This document shows, piece after piece, positions 1 to 7,047 of a DNA stretch of 40,590 bases (its first letter is position 1; each line of letters starts with the position of its first letter). The notes below the pieces were generated by a model. It did no database searches. It was not told the DNA's origin and worked only from the letters and a program-made list of their open reading frames with translations. The stretch lies in NCBI GenBank assembly GCA_963601575.1, contig CAVCFO010000015.1:1-40590 (forward strand), given 5' to 3'. The stretch is from CAG-238 sp963601575 (lineage in GTDB: Bacteria; Bacillota; Clostridia; Peptostreptococcales; Anaerovoracaceae). The position numbers and the translations under genes were made by a program.

Positions 1-1578
1 GGCCTGGACAGCGAGGAGGCTTTCTTCTTCAACTAAATTATTTACGCTTGTTAGGTTATACCCCAAATCATACAGGTCGTTCGAGGAGATCGCAAGGTAG
101 AGCCTCGCGGTAGCTCCCCAAGTCTGATTCGGGGTCACGGCTGGCCCGACCTCAACGGTCGCAAGATCGGCATAAACGAAGTCCTCGGCGTTTTTAACCG
201 TTTCTTCGACTTTCGAGTCGTCGTACTGCTTTACTCCGCTCCGATATTCTGCTTTGAGTTTGCTACCCTCTGTCACCACTTCGTCGTACTTATCAGCGGC
301 CTGCATAGCAGCGTCCAGGGTCTTGAAGAACGCTCCGGCATCAGTGTGGAGCTTACCAGCGTTATTCTCATTTTCGTTCGCGTTGTTGATCCAGCTGGTC
401 ACGATCGGCTTTGAGTTGTCGATCTCTTTGATGATCTCGTTGTACACGGCAACGGCCTCGGTTCTAGTCACGTTTTTGATGTCTCCGATTGCAATTCCGA
501 AGAGTTTGCCGGATTTTGAGGTGCTTGAGCTTGCGGTCCAGAACGGAGCCAGATCCGCTCCGCTGTCAACTTTTTCACTCCAATCCATTTTGGTTGTCGA
601 GCTCGCGTATCCTTTAGTTAACTCAGCAGCGTACCCATACCCGGCGTTTGCGTAAGTGTTAACCAGGGCAGCAACGGAGGTGTCCGAGGTGATGTCGTTG
701 AAATCTTCGTCTGCCTTGGTCTTCACCTTAGCGAGCTGGGTCTTGAACTCAGTCCAAACGGCCTCGTAGGCAAGTCTTTGGGACTCAGCAACACAGCAGT
801 TCTTATCAACCGTAGCGTCGTCCGCTTTGTTCAATGCTGTTTTAATGCTGTCTTTGAGTGCCTGGACCGCTTCTGCTGCGGAGAGTTTTGTCGTCGAACC
901 TGTCGTGCTTACGGTGTCCACCCATTTGCTTCCCTCATTCCCGGCAGTCAGGTAATACTGTGTTGTTGCCCCTTCGTACTCTAATTCCGACACCGCGGCA
1001 ACCGCGGCCTCGATGTCTGTTCTTGTCTGCGGAGCTTGCTTTTTGTTGAGCTCGATTTTGTAAGTGCTTCCGCTAGTCGGGTCCTCAGTTTTCAAGATCA
1101 CCTTAGCCAGGGCGTCTGCGCTTGCCACATCCTCTCCTAGCACGGTAGTCACCTTATCGTTAGTGTACACCGCCATAGCTTCTGCTGCCGAAGGGCTTCC
1201 AATCAGGTTCCCGTTATTTAACTTATCTCTTCTAGCGGTGTTGATTTGAGTCGTGATGTCTTCGATCACCTTGTCAGCTGCTTTTTCGATCGCGGCAGCT
1301 GTGAAGCCGGTGATTCGCTCGTCCGCTTCGATAGTGTCATCTGTTATTTTGCTGAACGCGGTCCCTTCAGCACCTACATAGCCAAGGGCGTTCTTGTCGA
1401 GGTTCACGTTCGAAAGAAGCGTAGCCTTGTACTGCGCGAGGTTATTCAGGATAACCTGTTTCTGGGCATCCAGGGCTGCACTCCAGTCGTCCTCTGCGTC
1501 TGCCCACGCCACTGTGCTGCCAAAGCTGAATGTGAACATAACAGCCAGTGCGAGCAGCACTGTTAAAAACTTTTTCAT
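1..1578 (-). CDS. Large secreted surface protein, N-terminal 526 residues (runs off the window)
   Basis: The reverse strand is open from an ATG at 1578 down to base 1, so the C-terminus lies outside the window. The start has a good ribosome-binding site (GGGAGGAATTC, 1588-1594) and a promoter at 1679-1707. Residues 1-26 form a classical signal peptide (MKKFLTVLLALAVMF..., ending AWA before DAEDD), so the product is exported. The mature part is Ala/Thr/Lys/Asp-rich and helical-looking, with no transmembrane segment and no domain I recognise. Two adjacent cysteines occur at about residues 261-262. Codons are mostly C-ending (GAC, AAC, ACC, GTC), as in highly expressed genes. An S-layer or other abundant wall protein with anchoring repeats in the missing C-terminus would fit, but that is inference. 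Confidence 0.85.
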   Translation of the reverse strand, partial: MKKFLTVLLALAVMFTFSFGSTVAWADAEDDWSAALDAQKQVILNNLAQYKATLLSNVNLDKNALGYVGAEGTAFSKITDDTIEADERITGFTAAAIEKAADKVIEDITTQINTARRDKLNNGNLIGSPSAAEAMAVYTNDKVTTVLGEDVASADALAKVILKTEDPTSGSTYKIELNKKQAPQTRTDIEAAVAAVSELEYEGATTQYYLTAGNEGSKWVDTVSTTGSTTKLSAAEAVQALKDSIKTALNKADDATVDKNCCVAESQRLAYEAVWTEFKTQLAKVKTKADEDFNDITSDTSVAALVNTYANAGYGYAAELTKGYASSTTKMDWSEKVDSGADLAPFWTASSSTSKSGKLFGIAIGDIKNVTRTEAVAVYNEIIKEIDNSKPIVTSWINNANENENNAGKLHTDAGAFFKTLDAAMQAADKYDEVVTEGSKLKAEYRSGVKQYDDSKVEETVKNAEDFVYADLATVEVGPAVTPNQTWGATARLYLAISSNDLYDLGYNLTSVNNLVEEESLLAVQA

Positions 1579-1678
1579 TTTTTGAATTCCTCCCTTTTAA
1601 TTTTTTGCTCATATTGCAAGGTCTTGTGAAAATGGACATAGTCCCACAACATATCACAATATGAAATAATTCCGTAAT

Positions 1679-1707
1679 AGTTTACCAAAAGGTCATTTGC
1701 TTTGCAA
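1679..1707 (-). promoter_or_regulatory. Sigma-A promoter of the secreted protein gene
   Basis: Reverse strand: TTGCAA (1707-1702), 17-nt spacer, TAAACT (1684-1679). It lies about 100 nt upstream of the ATG at 1578, leaving a long leader. A 9-bp inverted repeat, GAAAATCCC/GGGATTTTC (1719-1745), sits just upstream of the -35. It lacks a T-run on either strand, so it may be an operator rather than a terminator. Confidence 0.6.
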
Positions 1708-1745
1708 GTGTTTTTTGTGAAAATCCCGAAGCTTTAGGGATTTTC

Positions 1746-1963
1746 GCGGATTATTCCCCCTCCCCGCAAAGGCTCTCATCTTAACCCTTCACTAGTAACT
1801 CGGCTGAAGGGGCCAAAAGGTTACAGGGGGATGCAATTTTTCTTAAAAATTTTTCCGGGGCTGCGGGCTCCTTCGGAATTTTCAAAAATTTCGAAGAATT
1901 TTTCAAGCTTTTTTGAACTTTTTTGAACTTTTTTTAATTTTTTTTCATTGTAAATTCTTTTTG
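1746..1963. other. Gene-free stretch: nested inverted repeats, then T-rich low complexity
   Basis: No credible gene. Bases 1756-1832 contain nested complementary blocks: CCCCCT with AGGGGG, TAACC with GGTTA, and CCTTCA with TGAAGG, so either strand could fold into an extended structure. Bases 1836-1963 are T-rich with repeated TTTTTTGAAC and run straight into the scaffold gap. I could not match the fold to a known RNA family. Confidence 0.4.
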
Positions 1964-1973
1964 NNNNNNNNNN
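1964..1973. other. Assembly gap (10 N)
   Basis: Ten consecutive N. The flanking sequence is low-complexity T-rich on the left and a broken gene on the right. True gap size and adjacency are unknown. Confidence 0.98.
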
Positions 1974-2223
1974 CGCTTTTCGTATTTCTTCTTTTCAGCG
2001 AGGCGGAATCGCGCTTCCGCAATTCTGTCTCTCCGCTTCTCCTTTCATTTGGCATGCGCAAAAAACTTTCTGAGAGGCGAAGCTGCTTTTCTTCCCACTT
2101 GCCTTCGCCCACATAGAATACATAGAATTCTGGTGCCGGGAATTTGATGAGGTTTCTGCCATAGAGGTTGTCCTTTCCGACGAGGTTCTCAAGTGTTCTG
2201 CTTACATAGCCCAGGCAGCGCGG
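1974..2223 (-). pseudogene. Fragment of an Rpn/PD-(D/E)XK nuclease family transposase-like protein
   Basis: The reverse-strand frame from 2223 (just after a TAG at 2226-2224) has no start codon and runs into the gap. It contains YVSRTLENLV and, about 25 residues later, FPAPEFYVFYVGEG then LRLSESF. These resemble the tract 'Y...L..IPTPEFYVFYNG...LRLSDAF' of the Rpn (YhgA-like, PD-(D/E)XK) recombination-promoting nuclease family. After LSESF the similarity fades into a basic tail, suggesting a frameshift, decay or poor sequence near the contig end. The 5' half with the catalytic core is missing, so this is a remnant of a mobile-element-type gene. The assignment rests on recalled motif similarity only. 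Confidence 0.5.
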
Positions 2224-2228
2224 CTAGC

Positions 2229-2271
2229 AAAAAAACAAATATGCGAGGCGCAATGTCTGCGTCCCGCATAT
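2229..2271 (-). terminator. Rho-independent terminator of the SseB-domain gene
   Basis: Reverse strand: ATATGCG stem arm (2271-2265), internal CGCA/TGCG pairing, CGCATAT arm (2245-2239), then TTGTTTTTTT. It is placed about 65 nt after the stop codon at 2338. Confidence 0.8.
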
Positions 2272-2337
2272 CCGTCTTCGCAATTAAATGTACTTCCTAT
2301 ATTTTAGGAGAACTTATATAATATCCGTTTCCGGTTA

Positions 2338-2715
2338 TTAACTCTGGTGGCCATGCCTTGCGAGCGCCATGCCCTTGGTGATGGAATCGTATTCTGCCAT
2401 CGCCTGCCTGCCAACAAGAATATTTTTCTCGAACGGCTCTATTACCACACCGCAAATTTCATCCGGCAGGTCGATAAAGATATTCCTTAGCTTCGGGAAG
2501 GCGAATTCCACCAATTCGTTCTCGAGAAAATCCCCTATGCGCGAGCCTCTGGAAAAAAATGCCGGCACGAACTCCTGCCCATTTTCGTTTATGAGCATCC
2601 GCAGCAGTACCTGGCCGTCCGCGCTCTTTGCGCAGGGGATGAACAGGCTCAGGCCCTGAAGCGCCCTGTAAAATGTCTTGTTTCTATGCTCGATTCTATG
2701 CTCGATTTTTTCCAT
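2338..2715 (-). CDS. SseB N-terminal-domain protein (125 aa)
   Basis: The start ATG at 2715 follows AGAAGG at good spacing. The protein is soluble, with no signal peptide. It has the SseB N-terminal-domain pattern: a short hydrophobic strand (LSLFIPCA), a middle INENGQEFVPAFFSR resembling the family's 'nedG..fvPvFTs', and GVVIEPFEKNILV near the C-terminus resembling 'gvviNPf'. SseB-fold proteins of Firmicutes are mostly uncharacterised, and the name comes from an enhanced-serine-sensitivity phenotype. The notable context is a cobalamin riboswitch plus terminator directly upstream on the same strand and an intrinsic terminator downstream. As assembled, this is the only gene the riboswitch can control. 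No catalytic residues are evident and the function is unknown. Confidence 0.8.
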   Translation of the reverse strand: MEKIEHRIEHRNKTFYRALQGLSLFIPCAKSADGQVLLRMLINENGQEFVPAFFSRGSRIGDFLENELVEFAFPKLRNIFIDLPDEICGVVIEPFEKNILVGRQAMAEYDSITKGMALARHGHQS

Positions 2716-2818
2716 GGTTATACCTTCTTTCTCTTTAATCCATTATCTATTCTCTATTTTGCAAATTATCCATAGATGCAATATGCCGGATAAATATCGC
2801 ATGCATGGGCAAGGGCAT

Positions 2819-2861
2819 AAAAAAACCGTAGCCTAACTGAAATACATCAATCAAGCTACAG
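2819..2861 (-). terminator. Intrinsic terminator in the riboswitch expression platform
   Basis: Reverse strand: CTGTAGCTTGA (2861-2851) pairs over 11 positions, with G-T wobbles, with TTAGGCTACGG (2836-2826), followed by seven T. It lies immediately downstream of the cobalamin aptamer and before the SseB-domain gene, as expected for ligand-controlled attenuation. Confidence 0.7.
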
Positions 2862-2886
2862 TCCGTTTGCACTGCGCTATTTCTGG

Positions 2887-3120
2887 CCAAGCGTTCGTCC
2901 GACGCTTGGAAATTCTCAACCTATGCATGTCTCCTGACTCAGCTATCAACACCTCGCTTGCCTTCCCAACGAAAATGAAAAAAATTCTGCTCGTCAGTGG
3001 CGTCCAAAGTAAGGCTCCCTCAATACAGTGGCGGGACCGCGCAGGACTCTAACCTGCTTCCATCTTAGCTTCATTCCCAAGGTCCGTACCAGGCGAGGCC
3101 CCGCGGATGAAGAACATAAG
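2887..3120 (-). promoter_or_regulatory. Cobalamin (B12) riboswitch
   Basis: On the reverse strand the hallmark elements appear in order. A GGTACGGACC...GGGAA region lies at 3115-3070. CGGTCCCGCCACTG, containing the B12-box core GCCACTG, lies at about 3040-3026. The conserved 3' element AGTCAGGAGACATGC is at 2939-2925. Downstream, an 8-bp hairpin (CCAAGCGT/ACGCTTGG, 2909-2887) exposes CGGACGA in its loop. Its GGAC can pair with GTCC (3037-3034) in the L5 loop, matching the L5-L13 kissing interaction of this class. A terminator hairpin follows at 2861-2819. Adenosylcobalamin or another cobamide would be expected to favour termination. The element points away from the cobamide operon at 3413-8102. 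Confidence 0.88.
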
Positions 3121-3185
3121 TATTATTAAATTCTCTTAACACGGATATTCTATCACGGCGCCCAGGGAATTTCAAGGGGTATTTT

Positions 3186-3290
3186 GGGAAATATTTTTGG
3201 CATAGGCTTTTTGGAAATATTTTGGGGCATAGGCTTTTGGGAAATATTTTTTGCATTGGCTTTTCGGAAATATTTTTTGCATGCTAGATT
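3186..3290. repeat. AT-rich minisatellite, four copies of a 26-27 nt unit
   Basis: GGAAATAT recurs at 3187, 3213, 3240 and 3266, each followed by a T-run, GCAT and GGCTTTT in most copies. The array lies between the cobalamin riboswitch (minus) and the CbiR-like gene (plus), probably near both promoters. Three 9-nt units, ATGTTACAG/ATGTTACAG/ATGTTATAG, follow at about 3377-3403, just before the first gene. Confidence 0.85.
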
Positions 3291-3412
3291 TTTGCTATAT
3301 TTTTGTTTTAGTTTGGCAGCATACTTTTTTTTCTAGCGGGCTTGTGATAGAATGTATCTGTTGAGTTAGGCGTAGAAATGTTACAGATGTTACAGATGTT
3401 ATAGGGGCATTT

Positions 3413-4195
3413 ATGAAAGAAAATTTTTTTGTTGCGACATTTTCGAAGGATGCGATAAGCCTTGCCCGGGAGTATGGGGTGGGGCTAGAGATAAATCATA
3501 CCTGCATCTCGCAGGCTCTTGATGAGGTTAATCGCAAGGAGCTGCTTGGGAGCATCAGATCTGATGCTGCGCTTTCCGGTATCAAGGACCCTGCGGGGCT
3601 CTTTCTCCACGGGCCATTTACGGAGATCCACCCGTCTGCGATCGATCACATGGCGCGGGAGCTTGCTATGCGCCGCCTGAACGAGGCTTATGATGCAGCG
3701 CGCGCGCTTGGGATAGGCCGCATGGTGGTGCACACTGGGTGGCTTCCGTTTATATACTTCAAAGAATGGTATGTGAAGAAGGGCGCACAGTTTTGGGAGG
3801 AGTTTATGCATGACAAGCCCGCTGATTTTTCTATCTATATAGAAAACGTGCTTGAGGATGAGCCATATATGCTGCTTGAGCTTATGAAAAATATCGAAAA
3901 TCCCGCGATCAGGCTCTGCCTAGACATCGGGCATGCTAACGCGATGACCTCTGCTGAGGTTCCGGTCACAAAATGGATCGAGCATCTGGGATCTCGCATC
4001 GGGCATTTTCACCTGCATAACAATGACGGCAGAAGCGACAGCCACGGCGCCTTCTGTGAGGGAAGCATGGATATGAAAGAGATCTTCGGGCGGATCTCGG
4101 ACTTTTGCGCGGAGGATACAACCTTTACGATCGAGGCCCGCGATGCGGCATCGTGCATTGAATGGCTAAAAAATGAGTACGCGGCGCGATGGTAA
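3413..4195 (+). CDS. Sugar-phosphate isomerase/AP-endonuclease-2 family TIM barrel, probable CbiR-like cobamide-remodelling enzyme
   Basis: A 260-residue single-domain xylose-isomerase-like TIM barrel (Pfam AP_endonuc_2 type). The expected metal-binding strand ends are present: MVVHTGW (about 105), YIENV (about 142), LCLDIGHAN (about 168), HFHLHNNDG (about 198) and TIEARD near the C-terminus. It is the first gene of a run containing only cobamide nucleotide-loop genes. CbiR of Akkermansia muciniphila belongs to this superfamily and cleaves the lower-ligand part off imported cobamides. From position I infer the same role here: producing a cobinamide-type intermediate that CobU, CobT and CobS rebuild. 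A generic sugar isomerase is the alternative. The ATG at 3413 has only a weak upstream GGGG. Confidence 0.7.
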   Translation: MKENFFVATFSKDAISLAREYGVGLEINHTCISQALDEVNRKELLGSIRSDAALSGIKDPAGLFLHGPFTEIHPSAIDHMARELAMRRLNEAYDAARALGIGRMVVHTGWLPFIYFKEWYVKKGAQFWEEFMHDKPADFSIYIENVLEDEPYMLLELMKNIENPAIRLCLDIGHANAMTSAEVPVTKWIEHLGSRIGHFHLHNNDGRSDSHGAFCEGSMDMKEIFGRISDFCAEDTTFTIEARDAASCIEWLKNEYAARW

Positions 4196-4237
4196 GGCGA
4201 ATGAGAAGAAGAGGGGTACCAAGGCGAAGGCAAAGGT

Positions 4238-4375
4238 ATGGCGAATATAAAGACAGACGCGAAAACGAATGCGAGCGTGAAAACGGATGCCAACATGAAA
4301 ACGGATGCGAATGTGAATGTGAAAACGAATGCGAATGCAAATGTGAATGTAAAACCGAATGCGAATGCAATATAA
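4238..4375 (+). repeat. Low-complexity tract of AATGCG/AAAACG words; encodes a possible 45-aa repeat ORF
   Basis: Between the CbiR-like gene and cobT, short words (GAATGC, GAATGT, GAAAACG) recur imperfectly. One frame, ATG 4238 to TAA 4375, is fully open and would give a 45-residue peptide of alternating K-T-(D/N)-A-N and N-V type. Other frames through it are also open. No ribosome-binding site stands out, so I treat it as a degenerate microsatellite spacer and not as a confident gene. Confidence 0.6.
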
Positions 4376-4394
4376 AAAGGAGATATAATATATT

Positions 4395-5633
4395 ATGGAA
4401 AGAAAAGATTTTGGGGAGCTCAGTATGCGCCTCGGCGAGATACTGGACTCAATCGATGAAATGGGAGATCTAAGCTATGATGCGATGGAGAAGGCAAAGG
4501 CCCGCCAGGAGGTTCTGGCAAAGCCTACCGGGGCGCTTGGGAGGCTCGAGGATATATCGATTCAGCTTGCCGGAATCACCGGAAAGGTAAAGAACGATAT
4601 GAAAAAGCAGGCCGTTGTTATATTCTCGGCAGATAATGGCGTGGTTGAAGAGGGAGTAGCCTCCGCCCCGCAGTCGGTTACTCTCTCGCAGACTATCAAC
4701 TTCACCCGTCATCTGACCGGAGTAAGCTCCATGGCAAAATACTGGGACATCGGCCTTCTGGTCGTTGATGTGGGCGTAAAGATGAAGATCCCTGAGGCGC
4801 TATATTCTGCCGAGATGTATGAGCACGAGTGCGCAGAAGGCGGCTGCCAGAAGGGCCTTGCCACCAAGATCGTAAACCGCCGCATCGCAGATGGCACAAA
4901 GAACCTTGCAAAGGAGCCTGCCATGAGCCGCGAGGAGGCGCTCACGGCTATTCTCACAGGCGTTGAGGCGGTCGAGGCGATCAAGCGCTGCGGATATGAT
5001 ATCTTCGGCGTGGGCGAAATGGGAATCGGAAATACAACTACCAGTGCCTGCGTGCTTGCGGCGCTATGCGGCAAATCCGGAGCGGATGTTGCTGGCCGCG
5101 GAGGCGGGCTAAACGACGAGGGACTCGCAAAGAAAATCCGCATCGTGGACGAGGCTGTCAAGGGGCTCGCGCAGGAACAGGATAAGGGGCTCGCGCAGGA
5201 ACAGGATAAGGGGCTCGCGCAGGCTCATGACAAGGAACAGACCCTAGATATCCTCGCTAGCGTAGGAGGATTTGATATATGCGCTATGGCGGGGGCGTTC
5301 CTCGGGGCGGCATACTACAAAATGCCTGTAGTTATCGACGGATACATCTCTGCGGTAGCTGCACTTGCGGCATCTGTCCTTGCTCCGAAGGCAAAATCAT
5401 ATATGCTTGGATCCCACCAGTCGAAGGAACAGGGGTATCTTGTCGCTATGGATGCTCTTGGAATCGAGCCGTATTTTGACCTCGGTATGAGGCTCGGCGA
5501 GGGGAGCGGCTGTCCGATCAGCTTCAAGATCATAGAAACCGCATGCGCTGCGATGAACGGAATGGCGACCTTCGCGGAGGGCGCAATCGATGCTGATTAT
5601 CTTGAGGAAGGAAAGAAAGGAAACTTCTTCTAA
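4395..5633 (+). CDS. cobT: Nicotinate-nucleotide--dimethylbenzimidazole phosphoribosyltransferase
   Basis: CobT activates the lower-ligand base by transferring phosphoribose from nicotinate mononucleotide to dimethylbenzimidazole or a similar base, giving alpha-ribazole phosphate. Family motifs are all present: KPTGALGRLED near the N-terminus, FSADNGVVEEG, GVGEMGIGNTTTSA, GGGLNDEG, GFDICAMAGAFLGAA, PVVIDGYISAVAAL, and LGMRLGEGSGCPI, whose Glu is the catalytic base. At 412 residues it is longer than the usual ~350. Part of the excess is a 24-nt unit repeated three times in frame (5162-5233), encoding GLAQEQDK, GLAQEQDK, GLAQAHDK at about residues 256-280. The ATG follows AAGGAG (4377-4382), and the stop overlaps the cobU start. 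Confidence 0.95.
   Translation: MERKDFGELSMRLGEILDSIDEMGDLSYDAMEKAKARQEVLAKPTGALGRLEDISIQLAGITGKVKNDMKKQAVVIFSADNGVVEEGVASAPQSVTLSQTINFTRHLTGVSSMAKYWDIGLLVVDVGVKMKIPEALYSAEMYEHECAEGGCQKGLATKIVNRRIADGTKNLAKEPAMSREEALTAILTGVEAVEAIKRCGYDIFGVGEMGIGNTTTSACVLAALCGKSGADVAGRGGGLNDEGLAKKIRIVDEAVKGLAQEQDKGLAQEQDKGLAQAHDKEQTLDILASVGGFDICAMAGAFLGAAYYKMPVVIDGYISAVAALAASVLAPKAKSYMLGSHQSKEQGYLVAMDALGIEPYFDLGMRLGEGSGCPISFKIIETACAAMNGMATFAEGAIDADYLEEGKKGNFF
5162..5233 (+). repeat. 24-nt tandem repeat x3 inside cobT
   Basis: Units at 5162-5185 and 5186-5209 are identical. The third, 5210-5233, differs in its last third. The unit length is a multiple of three, so the cobT frame is kept. It falls between the GGGLNDEG motif and the ILASVGGFD segment, presumably in a surface loop. 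Confidence 0.95.
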
Positions 5634-6184
5634 TGAATATCTTTATAAGCGGCGGCTGCAAGAATGGCAAGTCCTATCATGCGCAGGAGCTTGCAAGGGG
5701 CATGGCGCGGGACATGGGGCTTCCGCTATATTATCTTGCGACGATGATCCCGCGTGACGATGAGGACCTGGCGCGAATAGAGAGGCATCTTGCCGAGCGC
5801 GAGGGCTGGGGGTTTGAGACGATCGAGCAGGGACTTGACATCTGCGATGCTCTCACTTCCCAGACGGCCATGGGACGGCCTGTCGATCCGCGGGGCGTAT
5901 TTCTTCTTGACAGCGTGACGGCGCTTTTATCTAACGAGATGTTCAGAGGTGACGGAAGCGTTGATTTTGGTGCGCCGGAGAGGCTCGCAGGCGAGCTCGC
6001 CCGCTTTGCCTGCGCAACGGGAAATTCAATTTTCGTTTCGGATTATATATACTCGGATAGCTTCGCGTTCGATGATTTTACCGAGCCGTACAGAAGGGGC
6101 CTTGCGCTTATCGACCGGAGCCTTGCTAGGGCATGCGATAGCGTCATCGAGGTAGCATACGGCTTTAGGTATCGATATAAATAG
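5633..6184 (+). CDS. cobU: Bifunctional adenosylcobinamide kinase / adenosylcobinamide-phosphate guanylyltransferase
   Basis: CobU phosphorylates adenosylcobinamide and then attaches GMP to make AdoCbi-GDP, the acceptor for CobS. The 183-residue protein starts with the P-loop SGGCKNGKS (residues 6-14), followed by YYLATMIPRDDEDLARIERH. His52 aligns with the histidine guanylylated during catalysis in Salmonella/E. coli CobU. A hydrophobic FLLDSVTALLSNE strand follows. The ATG at 5633 overlaps the last base of the cobT stop (TAATG), implying translational coupling. If the upstream enzyme delivers AdoCbi-phosphate, only the guanylyltransferase step would be needed for remodelled cobamides. Confidence 0.93.
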   Translation: MNIFISGGCKNGKSYHAQELARGMARDMGLPLYYLATMIPRDDEDLARIERHLAEREGWGFETIEQGLDICDALTSQTAMGRPVDPRGVFLLDSVTALLSNEMFRGDGSVDFGAPERLAGELARFACATGNSIFVSDYIYSDSFAFDDFTEPYRRGLALIDRSLARACDSVIEVAYGFRYRYK

Positions 6185-6259
6185 GAACGCAAATAGAAAT
6201 TGATTAGAGATTGATTTGGGAAAGGAGACTGACGCATTCTTGCGGTCAGGAGAAAATAT

Positions 6260-7021
6260 ATGAAATACTTTACAGGTTTTATGATGGCATGGGGCAATTT
6301 TTGCTCGCTCCCCTGCCCGTCGAAACGCTGGGATCAGAATTATCAGAGCCTTATGCTGGGGTTCCTTCCGCTTGTTGGGCTTATCATCGGGATAATCTGG
6401 GCTGCTTGCTATTTTGCCCTTGTTTATATCGGGTTTCCGTTCCTTGCGGCGAGCTTTTTGATAAGCATCATTCCGTTTGCGCTGTGCGGGTTCATGCACA
6501 TGGACGGGTTTATGGACTGCTGCGATGCGATTATGTCGCGGCGGCCGCTAGCGGAGAGGCAAAGGATACTCAAGGATAGCTCTGCGGGAGCGTTTGCGGT
6601 GGTAGGCATGATATTCTTTGTGCTTGGATATTTTTGCTTTCTTTCTACTGCGGTAACTACGGGGGTTGATTTTGTCAATATGGTAATGATCGTAGTTATG
6701 AGCCGCGCGGTTTCCGGGCTGCACGTTCTCATCGCAAAGCCTATGGCGCAGAGCCAGTATGCGGGGATGGAAGGTGAGAAAACCGGCGCGAAGGCCGGGA
6801 TTTTGCTCCTGCTCGCACTGCTAACAATAATTGCGGCGGCGGCATTTCTCTGCTCTTCTTTGCGGCTTGCGACTCTTATCGTCTGCGGATTTACGGCGCT
6901 TGGGTGCCTTGTTTCCATTCAATATGCGAAGAAAAATCTCGGCGGCATGAGCGGCGATATCGCAGGCTACGGAATACTATGGGGGGAGCTTATGGGCGTA
7001 TTTTCGCTGGTGCTTTGCTAA
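6260..7021 (+). CDS. cobS: Adenosylcobinamide-GDP ribazoletransferase (cobalamin synthase)
   Basis: CobS is the integral membrane enzyme that joins AdoCbi-GDP to alpha-ribazole(-phosphate), completing the nucleotide loop. The 253-residue product is strongly hydrophobic, with about six or seven membrane segments. It carries the active-site tract HMDGFMDCCDAIMSRRP...RILKDSSAGAFAVV (about residues 76-115), matching the family 'DGLaDt.Dg...r......mkDs..GayG'. The ATG at 6260 follows AGGAG at good spacing. A 75-nt gap separates it from cobU, and it ends 26 nt before the next gene. That gap carries a duplicated SD-containing segment, AGGAGGCTAGAA (7021-7047). Confidence 0.95.
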   Translation: MKYFTGFMMAWGNFCSLPCPSKRWDQNYQSLMLGFLPLVGLIIGIIWAACYFALVYIGFPFLAASFLISIIPFALCGFMHMDGFMDCCDAIMSRRPLAERQRILKDSSAGAFAVVGMIFFVLGYFCFLSTAVTTGVDFVNMVMIVVMSRAVSGLHVLIAKPMAQSQYAGMEGEKTGAKAGILLLLALLTIIAAAAFLCSSLRLATLIVCGFTALGCLVSIQYAKKNLGGMSGDIAGYGILWGELMGVFSLVLC

Positions 7022-7047
7022 AGGAGGCTAGAAGAGGAGGCTAGAAT

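Noticed and set aside
1064..1566. Several forward ORFs over the first 1.6 kb
   Set aside because: The reverse strand is one continuous signal-peptide-bearing frame with promoter and SD; the forward ORFs are its shadows.
3071..3256. 61-codon reverse ORF of repeated KIFPKSLC-like units
   Set aside because: It is the minisatellite translated, and it runs into the riboswitch; no SD.
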